In this document: piece by piece, positions 22,335-34,174 of the stretch
Position numbering within the stretch: position 1 is the first letter of the stretch
Layout: each line of letters starts with the position of its first letter
NCBI RefSeq assembly: GCF_035046485.1
Contig: NC_085137.1
Span: 42,463,155 to 42,527,154 of the forward strand
Length of the DNA: 64,000 nucleotides
Source: Aedes albopictus
Taxonomy: Eukaryota > Arthropoda > Insecta > Diptera > Culicidae
Direction: 5' to 3'
Notes under the pieces: model-generated
What the model was told of the DNA's origin: nothing
Seen by the model: the letters and a program-made list of their open reading frames with translations, nothing else
Database searches by the model: none
Program-made: the position numbers and the translations under genes

Positions 22335-22375
<41 letters not shown>

Positions 22376-22415
22376 GGATGATGATGATGATGATGAAGGA
22401 TGATGATGATGATGA

Positions 22416-22459
<44 letters not shown>

Positions 22460-22592
22460 GGATGATGATGATGATGATGAAGGATGATGATGATGAAGAT
22501 GATGATGATGATGAAGGATGATGATGGTGATAATGATGATGATGATGATGATGATGATGAAGGATGATGATGATGATGATGAAGGATGGTGA

Positions 22593-22623
<31 letters not shown>

Positions 22624-22639
22624 GATGATGATGATGAAC

Positions 22640-22684
<45 letters not shown>

Positions 22685-22705
22685 GGATGATGATGATGAT
22701 GATGA

Positions 22706-22743
<38 letters not shown>

Positions 22744-22801
22744 TGATGATGATGATGATGATGATGATGAAGGATGATGATGATGATGATGATGAAGGAT
22801 G

Positions 22802-22833
<32 letters not shown>

Positions 22834-22837
22834 GAAC

Positions 22838-22906
<69 letters not shown>

Positions 22907-23059
22907 GAACGATGATGATGATGATGATGATAATGATGATGATGATGATGATGATGAAGGATGATGATGATGATGATGAAGGATGATGATGATGATGATG
23001 ATGTTGATGATGATGATGATGATGAAGGATGATGATGATGATGATGATGAAGGATGATG

Positions 23060-23091
<32 letters not shown>

Positions 23092-23250
23092 GAACGATGA
23101 TGATGATGATGATGATGATGAAGGATGATGATGATGATGATGATGAAGGATGATAATGAAGGATGATGATGATGAAGATGATGATGATGATGAAGGATGA
23201 TGATGATGATGAAGGATGATGATGATGATGATGATGATGAAGGATGATGA

Positions 23251-23285
<35 letters not shown>

Positions 23286-23332
23286 AATGATGATGATGAA
23301 GGATGATGATGATGATGATGGTGATGATGATT

Positions 23333-23428
<96 letters not shown>

Positions 23429-23900
23429 GGATAATTATTAAGGATGATGATGATAAAGAATGAGGATGATAAGAAAGGTTGATGATGAAGGATGATGAAG
23501 GATGACGATGAAGGATGATGATGGAGGATAATGATGAAGCATGATGATGATGGTTGTTAATGATGAATGATGATGAAGGATGAAGATGGTAGATGGAGCA
23601 TAATAATGACGGAAGATGATAAAGGTTGATGATGAAGGATGACGATGATGATGATGATGATGAAGGATGATTACGAGGGACGATGATGAAAAATAACGAT
23701 GAAGGATTATGTTGAAGCATGATAATGAAGAGTAATGCTGATGAAAGAGGGTATTGAAAGATTATGAAGTGTGATGGTGAAGGTTGGTGATGAAAAATAA
23801 TGATGAAGGAAGATGATGAAGGATTATGATAAAGGATGATGATGAAAGACTATAATGAATGTTGATAAAGGATTTTAATGAAGGGTGTTAATGAAGGGTT
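22201..23900 (+). repeat. Very long (GAT/ATG)n microsatellite with GAAGGAT interruptions
   Basis: About 1.2 kb of nearly pure GAT triplets broken by GAAGGAT, GAACGAT and GGTGAT variants, decaying gradually after about 23430 into degenerate GATGAAGGAT. The decay at one side suggests expansion from an ancestral GATGAAGGAT-like motif. Open frames across it (poly-His/Ser) are artefacts. Confidence 0.95.
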
Positions 23901-24194
23901 TAAGATTGAATTCAAATCACAAATAGAAAATTTGCATAATGCATGTCAATGTGGTAAAGACCGAAAAAAATATTAAGATGAAATATAGGTGATGCTTCTT
24001 GGTTGCAAGGGAAAAGGATTATGATAGTAATGATCGATTATTATGTTTTTTAACGAATACAATTGTTAACTAAGCTACAGTTAAGGTAATGCAAATCGGG
24101 TGAATATTTAGATAGAAGTTAAAATAAAAGAGAAGTTTAAATTAAATAATAATTTGAATTTTAAAAACAATGACAGAGTAGAACACGAGGAGAA

Positions 24195-24423
24195 TGTAGG
24201 GATTGAGAGGGATACAGAGAAAGCGAGAAACAGGGCATATAGCTTTAGCAGCGGTGATGCGCCATCTGAAAAACAAAGCAAACGATCATGATGAAATGAA
24301 ACGTCAGTCTTGTAAAGTATTTTGCACGAGTAAGTTGGATTACTCGTCGGGTGCATCCCTGGTGATAAGATCCGACCGATTGAACTGGATCGGAATTGCC
24401 ATGGTGTCCTTCCGGACACGACA
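24195..24423 (+). repeat. 3' LTR
   Basis: Identical to 19061-19289 over all 229 positions as far as I can read. Preceded by the purine-rich GAACACGAGGAGAA and followed by the CCCAC duplication. Confidence 0.85.
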
Positions 24424-24428
24424 CCCAC

Positions 24429-24876
24429 CTGCACTATCAATTTAGAACTAGCAGTGTGCATTAGAAACACACAGTCTGATCGGGCGTGCGCACAACTATC
24501 ATGCACACCGTCACACGACTGACAACCAAGCCAAAGGTACTCAGCCAGCCACGCGAAAGTGAAAACAGAACCGGTAACGAACGATACTCGCACCACGAAC
24601 AACAATATAGAACTCATTAATTATTCAGTCCGTAAAGGGTGGGGATAGGGCGGTTCACAGGTATGGGGAAGGAGGTCAATTTTTATTCCAGAGTTGGTGT
24701 TGCACGAACAGACCCAATCAAATGCAAGCAGATACGCGTCATTTTGCGGCCACTAGAGCAAAATGCACCGTTTATCCAGAACGATATTGGAACTAAGATC
24801 AATATTAAGGGAAGAATTAATCATGCGCGTTTTGGTCACACGATGCAGAGTTAGCACTAAGTTTACTTTCCTTAAG
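24429..24876. other. Unrecognised flank of the LTR element
   Basis: Balanced base composition, no supported gene. Might continue the host sequence or older retroelement seen at 18840-19055. Confidence 0.35.
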
Positions 24877-25105
24877 GCCCATATAGCCGCAGCGATAATC
24901 GCGCTGGTATTTAGCATGAGGATGCTAATGGTGGGGAGTTGAATTCCCGGTCGGTCCAGGAACTTTTCGTCACGGAAATTTCTTTGCCTTCCTTGGGCGC
25001 ATAGAGTACATTTATCTCGTTTCCGCCACACGATTTAATATATACATGCAAAATGCTCATTGGCAGAGAAGACTCTCAATTAATACCATAGTTATTAACT
25101 GAGAT
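24877..25105 (+). mobile_element. tRNA-derived SINE with GGCCCATATAGCCG head
   Basis: The head GGCCCATATAGCCGCAGCG, a degenerate B box (GAGTTGAATTCCCG), CCTTGGGCGCATAGAGTAC and CTCTCAATTAATA... follow the order of an abundant Aedes SINE that I know from its consensus. The expected AACACTAAG tail is missing, so the 3' end is truncated or diverged. Confidence 0.7.
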
Positions 25106-26472
25106 GCCCAAAGAAATCAAGTAAATAATTGGAAGATGCCTGACCTAGTTCATTTTACCCAGCTCTTCACCTTCAATAGAAAAGAACATCTATTGTAGTA
25201 TGATCCGCATTGATCCTAAGGGAGGCTGACATCGAATCACGCCTTCACAAAATGTAGAACATTGAATCCAATATTCCCCCTATTGTGGTGATCCCATTTA
25301 GTGGGGATTATCCGGAGCATGGCCATATGGAAGCCGGCTACGACTCACCTTGACAATTACCAAGGCTTAAACATCCGATCGATCGTTTTGCAGAGTGACA
25401 ACGCAGCGGGTGTTTGTTATATGCAAATTGATAGGTACCTATCTACCTACCAACCGATCAACGAACGAACGAACGAACGTGGACGGACATTGTCGCGGTG
25501 AATGTCATTCTGCAGCTACGTACTTTACCTACGCCTAATATGTACGCGGTTTGCTCGGTAGGTGAGTGAGTTGGTTCCTTGTGCAGTGCAGCGGTGAATT
25601 GTAATTATAATATGGAATAATGAATAAAATTTGTCCTTCCGTGGCTGGTTGACGCGCGGACGAGGGGTTAAATAACATATCGTTAGGTTATTTAAACAAT
25701 CGAGGAAAACTGATGACTGATTTGCTAGGTGTAAGTACAAGTGCAAGAAGTTGATTGGTTTGAACTGGGTAATTGGCGTACAAATCAGTATGATTTGGAG
25801 GTATGAGCTTTAACAAGTGTTCGAAGGAGGTTACTGAGCGTTCACAGTACGCCTATAATCCAGGAAATCAAGGGTTGGCAAACTTCCACTCAAGAGTGTC
25901 GTACATAATATCTTAAGTCGTAAATATATATATTTGAATATATAAACCATAGTTGAAAATAGATGTTGTCTCAAGCATCAACTGATTTCTGTAGCTAACA
26001 GAAGGTTGCAAATAAGGAGTCATTTCAGGAGTTATCTACCGTTCTTTGAAGTTATGGCATGACTTCAATCAGGTCATCAAATTTGCCGTGTAAAACCTAA
26101 TTGTCCTATGTTAATTTCTCAAATTTCCCATAAAGTATGGGAAAACTATGTTCATTGACACATGATACATTATTAATTCGGGCAGCTTACAGAAGTGAAA
26201 CGCAAGTAAAAATGTGTGTTTTTGTTAGTTTTCAGCTCACTGAATTCAAGGACTGACTTCAACCAGGCCATCCCGGGTACCCAGTTATCTGGCAGAATAA
26301 CTAAAGTATACTGTTTGATGTGAAATTGTTTTCTGATGATTTAGGAGTATCGGCTGTATTCTGTACAATCAAAGTATCAAGAACCTAAGTGTTTACGCAA
26401 AAAAAAAATAGCCAGTGTTGCTAAAACCAAAGTTATGAAGGTAAACTTGTACCACAACGTCAAAACCACATA
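25106..26472. other. Intergenic DNA, nothing firmly recognised
   Basis: Contains a short (GAAC)n run near 25463-25481. The frame at 25301-25501 spans low-complexity sequence and is not convincing. No RNA gene seen. Confidence 0.4.
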
Positions 26473-26859
26473 CAGGGGGTGGCCAAAGTGTTTGGAATAG
26501 GCAACTTTTTTATCTCTCACAAAAAAGTTCAAAATGCTGTAACTTTCCATAGAGTGCATCAAAAATTCTCAAATTTTGATAAACGTTAAAAATTTCATTT
26601 AATTCGGTTCACTGGTTTCCGAGATATGACAGTTCAAAAATTAATTGTCTAAAAAATAGTGTTTTACCAGAACGATTCTAACTTCGCGAAAGATTAACCA
26701 ATCGAGCTCAAGTTTGTACTAATCATACACATAAAATAGGTGAACAAACAGTCAAAAATTGAGAATTTTTTATGCACTCTATGAAAACTTACAGCATGTT
26801 CAACATTTTTGTGAGAGAAAAAAAAAGTAACCTATCCCAAACATTTTGGCCATCCCCTG
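26473..26859. mobile_element. Tc1/mariner (pogo-like) MITE, CAGGGGGTGGCCAAA ends
   Basis: CAGGGGGTGGCCAAAGTGTT opens the element, and the complement of its right end reads CAGGGGATGGCCAAAATGTT. TA flanks both sides (26471-26472 and 26860-26861). 387 bp, no coding capacity. TTTTGTGAGAGA / TCTCTCACAAAA extends the inverted match inward. Confidence 0.88.
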
Positions 26860-28447
26860 TAGAATAAAAATGAATTATGAGATTTTAAGGGTTCCTCAAG
26901 TCATTTTCTTAAGGATTTCGTAACAAACTTATTGAATAATTCATCAAAAGTTACAAAATTGCCCACATTCAAAATTTTCTACCTTTAGCTAGTAGAGTTA
27001 GATGGCACAGGGCTTTAGTTTAAGAGAATTATTCACAAATTTCGACAAATGCCTCTTCCGATTTTTGTGTGGAATCTGATTTTTCATTAAAATCTTTTAG
27101 ATATCAATTCTGTTAGAATATTTTAAAGATTTTCGTCACGTTTACTCTGCAAGAATACATTCAGTTTTCATCCCAAAAATTTTTGGTTTAATCATCATTC
27201 CCAGCAGAAATGTGATTAAATATTATAAAAAGAATTTTCTGAATACGGAAGCTTATACATTTTTAGAAGCATGAAAAGCAACTGCTGAATCAAGTATAAA
27301 TTTGCTTGAAAATTTTGATGAAAATTCATGAATTACTTCGAAAGGCAAATCAATATGAAGATGTAATGCATAAAAAATCTTCCATGGCAACTCGTAGAAA
27401 AAAAAATTGGAAAAGTTTCTGGGAAAAATATCTGTAAGTGTTTCTTGAAAAAAAAAAAAATGCCGGTATAAATCATTGAACAAATTGCAATTTCAACTAA
27501 TGGTAGAGGTTGGTTATTGATTTTTTTAGAGCGTCATCTGTTTCATTACTATATTTCCAATCATATACTCGAGATATTTGTAGGTACAGTGATTGCTTCA
27601 AGAACACCTTCAGATGATTTCCAATCGGCATTGATTATAAATTTATTCGTTAGAGATTTTTTTTCGGCTCAATGCCGAGCTTGCCTTTTTAGATATGAAT
27701 CCACGAACTCCTTCAATAACTGGTTTATTGATTCACTCAAAGATTTTCCTATGAATTTCTTCTAGGGACTTTTGTCAGAATTTTTTGCGTTATTTTATTG
27801 AAATACTTTTCAACTCAAATTATTTTCAGAAGCTTCACGACAACTATTTTTTAGTTTTTACTGGAAAGTTTCTATTTACAAACCGTTTAACATATTTCTC
27901 TAGAACTGTTATCTACTTTTTTTACGCAGGTAAATTGTCTAGAATTACTTTCGAAACTTCCTCCTGAAATAACTCTACAGATTTTAAATAATAATAAAAA
28001 TCGCTCAAAAAAGTTTGTCTGTAATTTTTGTTAGAATTTTAAAATATTTTTAGTTTTTTATCTTTATAAATCCCTTCAATTCGCATTGATCTGGTATCAA
28101 CAGAACAAGAAGAGCATTCTCCAGCAAATTCTTTTGGATTTTTTGAAGTTACTTGAAAAGGCTGATGAAATATCGTGCTGACATTATTTCAGTAAATTTC
28201 TACTGTTTTTTAGGAATTCCTCACGTATTTCTATCTCGAGAGAATTTCTTTATTTTGTTCTTTTCAAGGAGTTTTTCAAGGAACTACTGGCAGGAGTTCA
28301 AGGGCATTTTCTGAAATCGAATCTCCGAAATAATTGCAGGAAGAAGTTCTTGGGTATTCCTAAAAAATCTTCAAATTCATGGAGACAATGCTGGTAAGGC
28401 TTTTCCTGAAAAATTCATGGGGCAGCTACAAAAAAAAAAAGAAAAAA
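26860..28447. repeat. AT-rich degenerate repeat DNA
   Basis: Loose TTTCTGAATTCC / GGAATTTCTT-like reiteration, as at 1831-2790. Frames on both strands are short and unsupported. Confidence 0.4.
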
Positions 28448-28692
28448 TCAAGCCTAACTTTACCAAACATCGTATCCAACAAAATCCGCGAACAGAGAAA
28501 ATCGCTGTTCCCATAGCAACTCATACATTGAGCATTGCAGAAACGTGAAAAATCCGGGTATTTTTTTTTTACAAATCATCCCCAAAGGTGGTAAGTGATA
28601 CAAGTAGTCCTTAAAGAAACTCAGCGCCTCATGTGAAAATCTATTTTTTGTTTACATATGTTACATACGGTGTTTGGTAAAGTTAGGCTTGA
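28448..28692. mobile_element. MITE with TCAAGCCTAACTTTACCAAA ends
   Basis: Perfect 21-bp terminal inverted repeats at 28448-28468 and 28672-28692. 245 bp, no coding capacity; a target duplication is not obvious. Confidence 0.8.
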
Positions 28693-29114
28693 ATCGGGAA
28701 GATTTCAGAATAAGTTTAGATTTTTGGGGGTGTCGAATAAAAGATGAGGCATTTTTGAGTAAAATTCTTGAAAATAATTGATAGAGGAAGAACTGAAGTA
28801 CCCAAATAACAATTCAGGATCATTGATAAGCATGACACTTTAACAGAAATTCTACAAAAAACATCGGCAGTTGAACAAGAGTATGTGTCAAATAAAGTGG
28901 CGAATAAGTTTTTTATATAGTAAAAATAGCGCTTTTGATATTTCCAGTATGCCTTTCGATACTGGCTGTGGAAGAACATGAATAGAATAGTAAAAAAAGC
29001 GCTTTTGTTTAACATATTACTTTAAAATGAACAACTAATCTACCAAAAGTTTAAAGAAAGTTGTTTAAATTCTTCCATCAGTTGCCTAACAGTGTTTTGA
29101 TAATCATAGAAGCT

Positions 29115-29274
29115 AGGGGCTGTTCATAAACAACGTGGACCGAATTTTGGCCTTTTCAGATCCTTCCTCCCCCCTTATAGACTTTTGTCCATACAAAAAA
29201 AAATGTATGGAGCGTAGGCTTTGGCCAAACCCCCCCCTTCCCCTAAAAAGTCTATGTGGTTCAAGAGCGCCCCT
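29115..29274. mobile_element. MITE, diverged relative of 7854-8018
   Basis: AGGGGCTGTTCATAAACAAC at the left and the near-complement (GTTCAAGAGCGCCCCT) at the right; C- and G-rich inner blocks and TACAAAAAAAAATGTATGG in the middle as in the 7.9-kb copy. Confidence 0.7.
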
Positions 29275-29715
29275 GTTGTCAGCAATTTAGATGCCATTAC
29301 TCCATTTTAATAACAATTAACAACACCCTACACATTTTATTCAGCTGCAATAAATAATCGAACAAAATATCCGAATGAACTTTCTTTAAATTTATAAACT
29401 TTAATCGAACAATGTTGATAAACAGTGTAAAAGTTCCTCCAGCGGTTCGTCATGCTGGGGCCGATGAGTAATCTTCTCACTGGATTCTTCATTGATCTCG
29501 TGCACTAATCTAACCAGCTTCAATATTGCGAATCTTTTCTGAAATCCTCATACTGGCCAACAACTTGTGCGCCGACAGCCCATGCGCCGGGTTGTGCGCC
29601 ATACAAAACGTAAACAAGTGTCAACATGGTTCGCGCCAAGAGCTCTATCTCTCTTAGGGTTCGGATCCATTTTTTGTCTAAAACATTGAACTTTCTTATG
29701 TCTGGAAATATTGTA

Positions 29716-30736
29716 AGGCATTGTCCAGTTAGAATCCGGACGCAGATAATCACATATATCTTAGAGGTGGAAGAACAAACTGAAAAGGTTAAGCCCTCAA
29801 AACAAAGATAATTTACTGTAGTTTCATGGAAAAATATCATTGAAATTATTTTATTTAATTTTTAAAACATTTTCTCATTTTTTCCGTGATAACTTCCTTA
29901 AAAATCTGCACAATGGTAGTAAATTTTAACATCAACCCCTTCGGTGTATTTGTTTAACAATCGGGTCATCTCTGTAGTGTCCTGAGACCCTCTACCAGTC
30001 TGATTAGGATTCCAAAGAAACTTTGCCAAATATTTCTCTTCTTGCGAAATTAAGGGCTATTCAGTGAATTCCAAAGATGCGAAATTTGAGTGTTTTTTTT
30101 GTTACTAAACACTATCCAACAGTGATGACAGGCTTTTCCCTCTTTCAAAATCAATAGTTAAAAAAATAAACATAATAATAATGATAATAAACAGTGATGA
30201 CACCACTGCACATCTCAGGCTGTCGTGATAGCTCACCAATGTAGCTCAAACCTCTACAGATCCCTTGTGTGCATTTTTGAAAAGCAGCACGCGATTCTTG
30301 AAATTGTCATCTTTGTACACATTTGGTATCAAAATCGTGATGTGAGAAAACGATGTCCAGAGTTCGAACTTCCTGGCAAATCTTGAAATTCCAAGCAGAT
30401 TTATCCATGAACATAAACTTCAACCTTCCTTGGACACTTCCTCATGGCATGGTTAACAACATCTGAGCACATCACACATAATGGTTTTGGAGATATTAAC
30501 ATTTTTCGCGACTGTCGTACCTGACCACCCTAAATTTTTAGCGTGTTTGTGCAAGATTTTTTTCCTTCGCATGTCTTCAATCTGAAATAATTTTTCACTC
30601 GTAGCAAGAAAATTGATGAAATTTTCACCAGAGGACTTGTTTATGATCAGACTGCAGTGAAAAAAATATGATTATGATCATTTAGAGCGTCACAATAAAT
30701 TATCCTTTGCGTCCGGATTCTAACTGGACAATGCTT
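29716..30736 (-). mobile_element. Tc1/mariner-like element with fossil transposase
   Basis: 27-bp inverted ends around GCATTGTCCAGTTAGAATCC and CGGACGCA (29718-29744 and 30708-30734), extended by one mismatched base to the TA on each side, a 1-kb element. On the minus strand near 30570 the residues LHKHAKNLGWSGTTVAKNV resemble the helix-turn-helix of mariner-type transposases, and near 30410 LEFQDLPG resembles the conserved DFKQLPG-type motif. Several stops make it inactive. The family match is by motif memory and moderate. Confidence 0.65.
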
Positions 30737-31085
30737 TACAACAAAGATATTATTAATGGTAACAACGCTTTTACTTCATTAAACCACTGATTAATAGTTA
30801 TTTGACTAGTGAAAAACTTGGCGCATAGGCAATCGGCGCGTAAATTGTGTGTGATTTGAGTTAATCGTCGCAAAGTGCCGAACACACATTATACCCTGGC
30901 GCGCAACCTAGAGGTCGAAGAGAAACTTGTCAAAATGCTAAAAAATCTCGAGAAGCTCAATACTAACCGAGCACTTGATCTACCTATTTGTTGGCTATTG
31001 TTTACGTGAAAATATCGCATGCGCATAATTTAATCTCCCAACACAAAATGAGAACGGCACAAACCGTTTCTATGTTTGTTTTTAA

Positions 31086-31175
31086 ATTTGCATTGATTTT
31101 TGGCTTAGGCCCTTCTCAAAAGTGAAGCTAGAATTAAAATGGTCAAGCAAGTTGTCTGTTTGGGTCATAATAAAT
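31086..31175 (+). repeat. 90-bp dispersed repeat, second copy at 36728-36815
   Basis: GGCCCTTCTCAAAAGTGA... and CAAGCAAGTTGTCTGTTTGG recur with a few substitutions at 36728-36815 in the same orientation, 5.6 kb apart. Possibly remnants of one transposon family. Confidence 0.65.
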
Positions 31176-32564
31176 GCTTATGCAATTGAAACACAACTAG
31201 TTCGAATTGTAAATCTTTTCGAGGAGTCACTAATTTCAACTGACAACACTATTGGTTTAACTGAGGGATTGCTCAGCTATTCATAAGCTCCAGTATAGCT
31301 GATGTTTACCAAGCTATTGAAAAGTTGAAGAAAACGATGCAATTACTATTGTTTAATCATTGATCAGCTTCATTGCTGACAGAGATGGATAATTGAATAT
31401 TTAAGCGATGTTTAGGCAACGCATGTGCAGGACCGTTATCGACTAAGGTTAAATATTTATATACTGTCCAAAATCTGTTTTATACCCTGATTGGAACAGA
31501 TCAGATGCAGATGACTGAAAATCGGCAGATCCTGAGTACGAATCTTGCCTATGTAGTGAGTTAGTTAACAAGTATTTCATATGAAAAATATCAATTAAAT
31601 TCGTAGCAATAGGTATAAAGGGAAAATTAAGTTTGAATGCATATGAAAAAATAAACAAAGTTCATTGAATTTTCTTATTTACTGATATAATTTTGTTGAA
31701 AAAACGTTTGAGAAACTTGTTTATACTTGTTTACCTGTTCAAACAAATCTATTTTTAGAAATGAAATCCGTATGCGGTGTATGAAACATCAGGAAGCACA
31801 TTGTTCTACATCTTTTGAATGATTAATGGTGTAATAATTGTCGTGGATAGCTTGTTATTACGATCATGGACTTCTACTCTTTAACCCTCGAGCGAACCCG
31901 CTGTTGTATTTTGAACAACACGTTGAGAAAAATCTCGATTTTTGTCCTCAGCCTTAGCGTGATGCTGGCGGTGGTGGCCAACTGCCTGGCCTGGCCTACG
32001 AATTTAATTCAAGAATTTCCACATTACTTTTTCAAAAGATTTTCTCCAGAAATTAGTCTACTTTTTCCTGGAATTTTCTTATTAGAGAAATATACGTAGA
32101 AAACTCGTCAGATATAACTTCCAAAATCCCCTATATGATTTTTTTTATATATTTCCTCCAGGAATGTTCCTCAGGAATAGTTTTCTACAAAATTTCCATT
32201 AAACAATTTTATCACCTAATCACAAAAACCGTCTGTGGGTTTCACGCAAGAAATACTACATTAATTACGCCCCAAAATTCCTTCGGATATCATTTTTCAT
32301 TGTTTATTTTTACAATTTCCACTATTAATTTAACAAGGAATCATCTCAAATTGTTATTTGTTCTCGTATTAAAACAAAATTAAGTTCATTATCTCCACAA
32401 GTTTCCAAGCATTTTTTTCTGAAATACACTCTCAGATTTCAAGCCATAATTTAAGATCGGACACCAATAGTTTTCTTTTGGAATTCATTTTAATGCTCTG
32501 CTAAAAATTTCGATGAGTAACAATTCCAAAATTTACCTTAGATATCTTAAAAAACTACTTTTAA
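31176..32564. other. AT-rich DNA with one possible signal-peptide exon
   Basis: At 31921-32000 a GC-richer patch encodes LSLSVMLAVVANCLAWP in a frame open from 31866, which would make a good signal peptide; it follows TTTTTGTCCTCAG, a plausible splice acceptor. After PTNL the sequence lapses into degenerate AT-rich repeat and the frame closes at 32099. It could be the first exon of a secreted protein or peptide precursor, or a fragment of one. No downstream exon found. Confidence 0.3.
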
Positions 32565-32680
32565 CCCTAAAAGGGATACCTTCATAGCCTCAGTTTCGTC
32601 ACCTCGCTGAGTGTGTTCCATCAAAGACGAGCTCTGAAAGGCGCCTGGGGTCCAATGGACCCCAGGTATCCCTTTTAGGG
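32565..32680. mobile_element. piggyBac-type MITE, 116 bp
   Basis: CCCTAAAAGGGATACC and its exact complement are the ends, flanked by TTAA on both sides (32561-32564 and 32681-32684). The CCCT start and TTAA target are piggyBac hallmarks. An inner CTGGGGTCCA/TGGACCCCAG palindrome adds structure. Confidence 0.9.
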
Positions 32681-33725
32681 TTAAAGCAGCTCCCTCCAGA
32701 AACTGGAGGATATTTTTACCAGAAAATTATTTTCCTAGTAAAGTTTCCATCAGATACAGTGGTAGACATTCGTTTAGCCGATTCATATTTTTTCTATTTT
32801 TTTCGTAACTGTAATAATTTTATGTTCGTTTTTTTTTTAATTTTTGAAGGATCTTCTAGAGGTAATTTGCATTAGTCAATGAGACGAAACAAAATATTAT
32901 TTATTTTATAGCCGTAAAATACAAGAAAAATAGAAAATTTGCCTAGACATTCGTTTAGCCGATTTGTACATTTGTACATTTGTAGAATTCCAACACAATA
33001 ACTTTGCATGGTAACCTGCATTATGGATGGACTTGTAAATCATGAATTTGATAGTTTTCAGAAGTGTTGCATAATAATTATACATGTATCTCATATAAGT
33101 AAATTATAATATTGAAAATGTTTCCAAATTGAGATTTCTTGTAGTTATTTTCATCGGAAGTGTTTTAAAAGATTCCAATAAAATTATTACGACGAGTTCA
33201 GGTTGAAAAATCTACAAAAAAAACAAAGTTATTAACAGAAAAAAATTGCCGGAAACCATAAAAAAATCACGTGTTTAAGTATTGTTTTGATGAAATATGA
33301 TGTTTCTTGCATAAATCACAGAGTTTACCACTATTACGTCTTCTTACAGCTCCCAATATCTGCTAGACTGTATTCTGGCTGAAATAACATATATTGATCG
33401 CCTCACGTTTTGAGAAATGGCACCCAAAGTATTCAAATTTCTAGCATGAACTACTTTTTTCATAATTTAGACGTTCTTTCCAAATAAATCATGTTAAAAA
33501 TGTATGTGAATGAAATAGCCAATGTTTTGACCATGTCATGCATTTTTGTATGAGCATCGGCTTTAAAATAAATAGGGTTCAACAATTCCGACTCTTCTTG
33601 CAGTTCTTTCGCTTGGCAGTCTTCCAATTCATTTAGTAATGCTAGTATTATACAGTTATTCTTCAGAGGCATTAGGATACGTCTTTATCACTGCACAGAA
33701 CTATATATTTTAGGTAATATCAATC

Positions 33726-33792
33726 AAATAAAGTATATAGATTTTCGGCTGGGTGAGCATCAAACCCAGCCGAAAATCTATATACTTTATTT
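33726..33792. repeat. Perfect 28-bp hairpin
   Basis: Arms 33726-33753 and 33765-33792 are exact complements (core TATATAGATTTTCGGCTGGG) around an 11-base loop, TGAGCATCAAA. No target duplication or family match seen. Confidence 0.9.
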
Positions 33793-34174
33793 TCTCACGA
33801 CATTTTATGCAATAATTTAAACATTTCCAACAATAATTCTGTGCCGTGTTTTAAAGACAACTAATTTAGCTAACATTAGAGTGTGTACAGAAAGCATTTT
33901 CCAGAATAAAAATGAACAAGTTTATCATCGTTTCTCCTTATCGGGACAAATTTTTGTAATATTTCTTTGAATTTCACAAATAAATAAACTTTTAGGGTCA
34001 ATTATCTTGCTAACACGTCATAAACTGAATGCCTTGGGGTATATACACGAAATACAGTCACGAAATAACAAAAATTATATTGAAAACCTATTTTTCATTC
34101 ACCTCGGCTAAACGAATATCTAGACAAAAAATAACATTTGAAGGGTTTTTTACCCTCCTTTTTGTTTCAGTGTA

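Larger units (their letters stand above)
19061..24423 (+). mobile_element. Non-autonomous LTR retrotransposon with identical 229-bp LTRs
   Basis: Two direct repeats of 229 bp (19061-19289, 24195-24423) begin TG and end CA, are identical by eye, and are flanked by a 5-bp duplication, CCCAC (19056-19060 and 24424-24428). A purine tract GAACACGAGGAGAA precedes the 3' LTR, as expected for plus-strand priming; TGGCACAGCC one base after the 5' LTR may be the primer-binding site, though I cannot match it to a tRNA. No gag, protease, RT or integrase is present. The interior holds a SINE split by a hAT element, three short GC-rich repeats and a very long (GAT)n tract. Without the nested insertions it would be about 3.3 kb, so it resembles LARD/TRIM elements that depend on other enzymes. 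Confidence 0.85.

Noticed and set aside
23331..23720. 129-residue Ser/His-rich frame on the minus strand
   Set aside because: Translation of the (GAT)n microsatellite.
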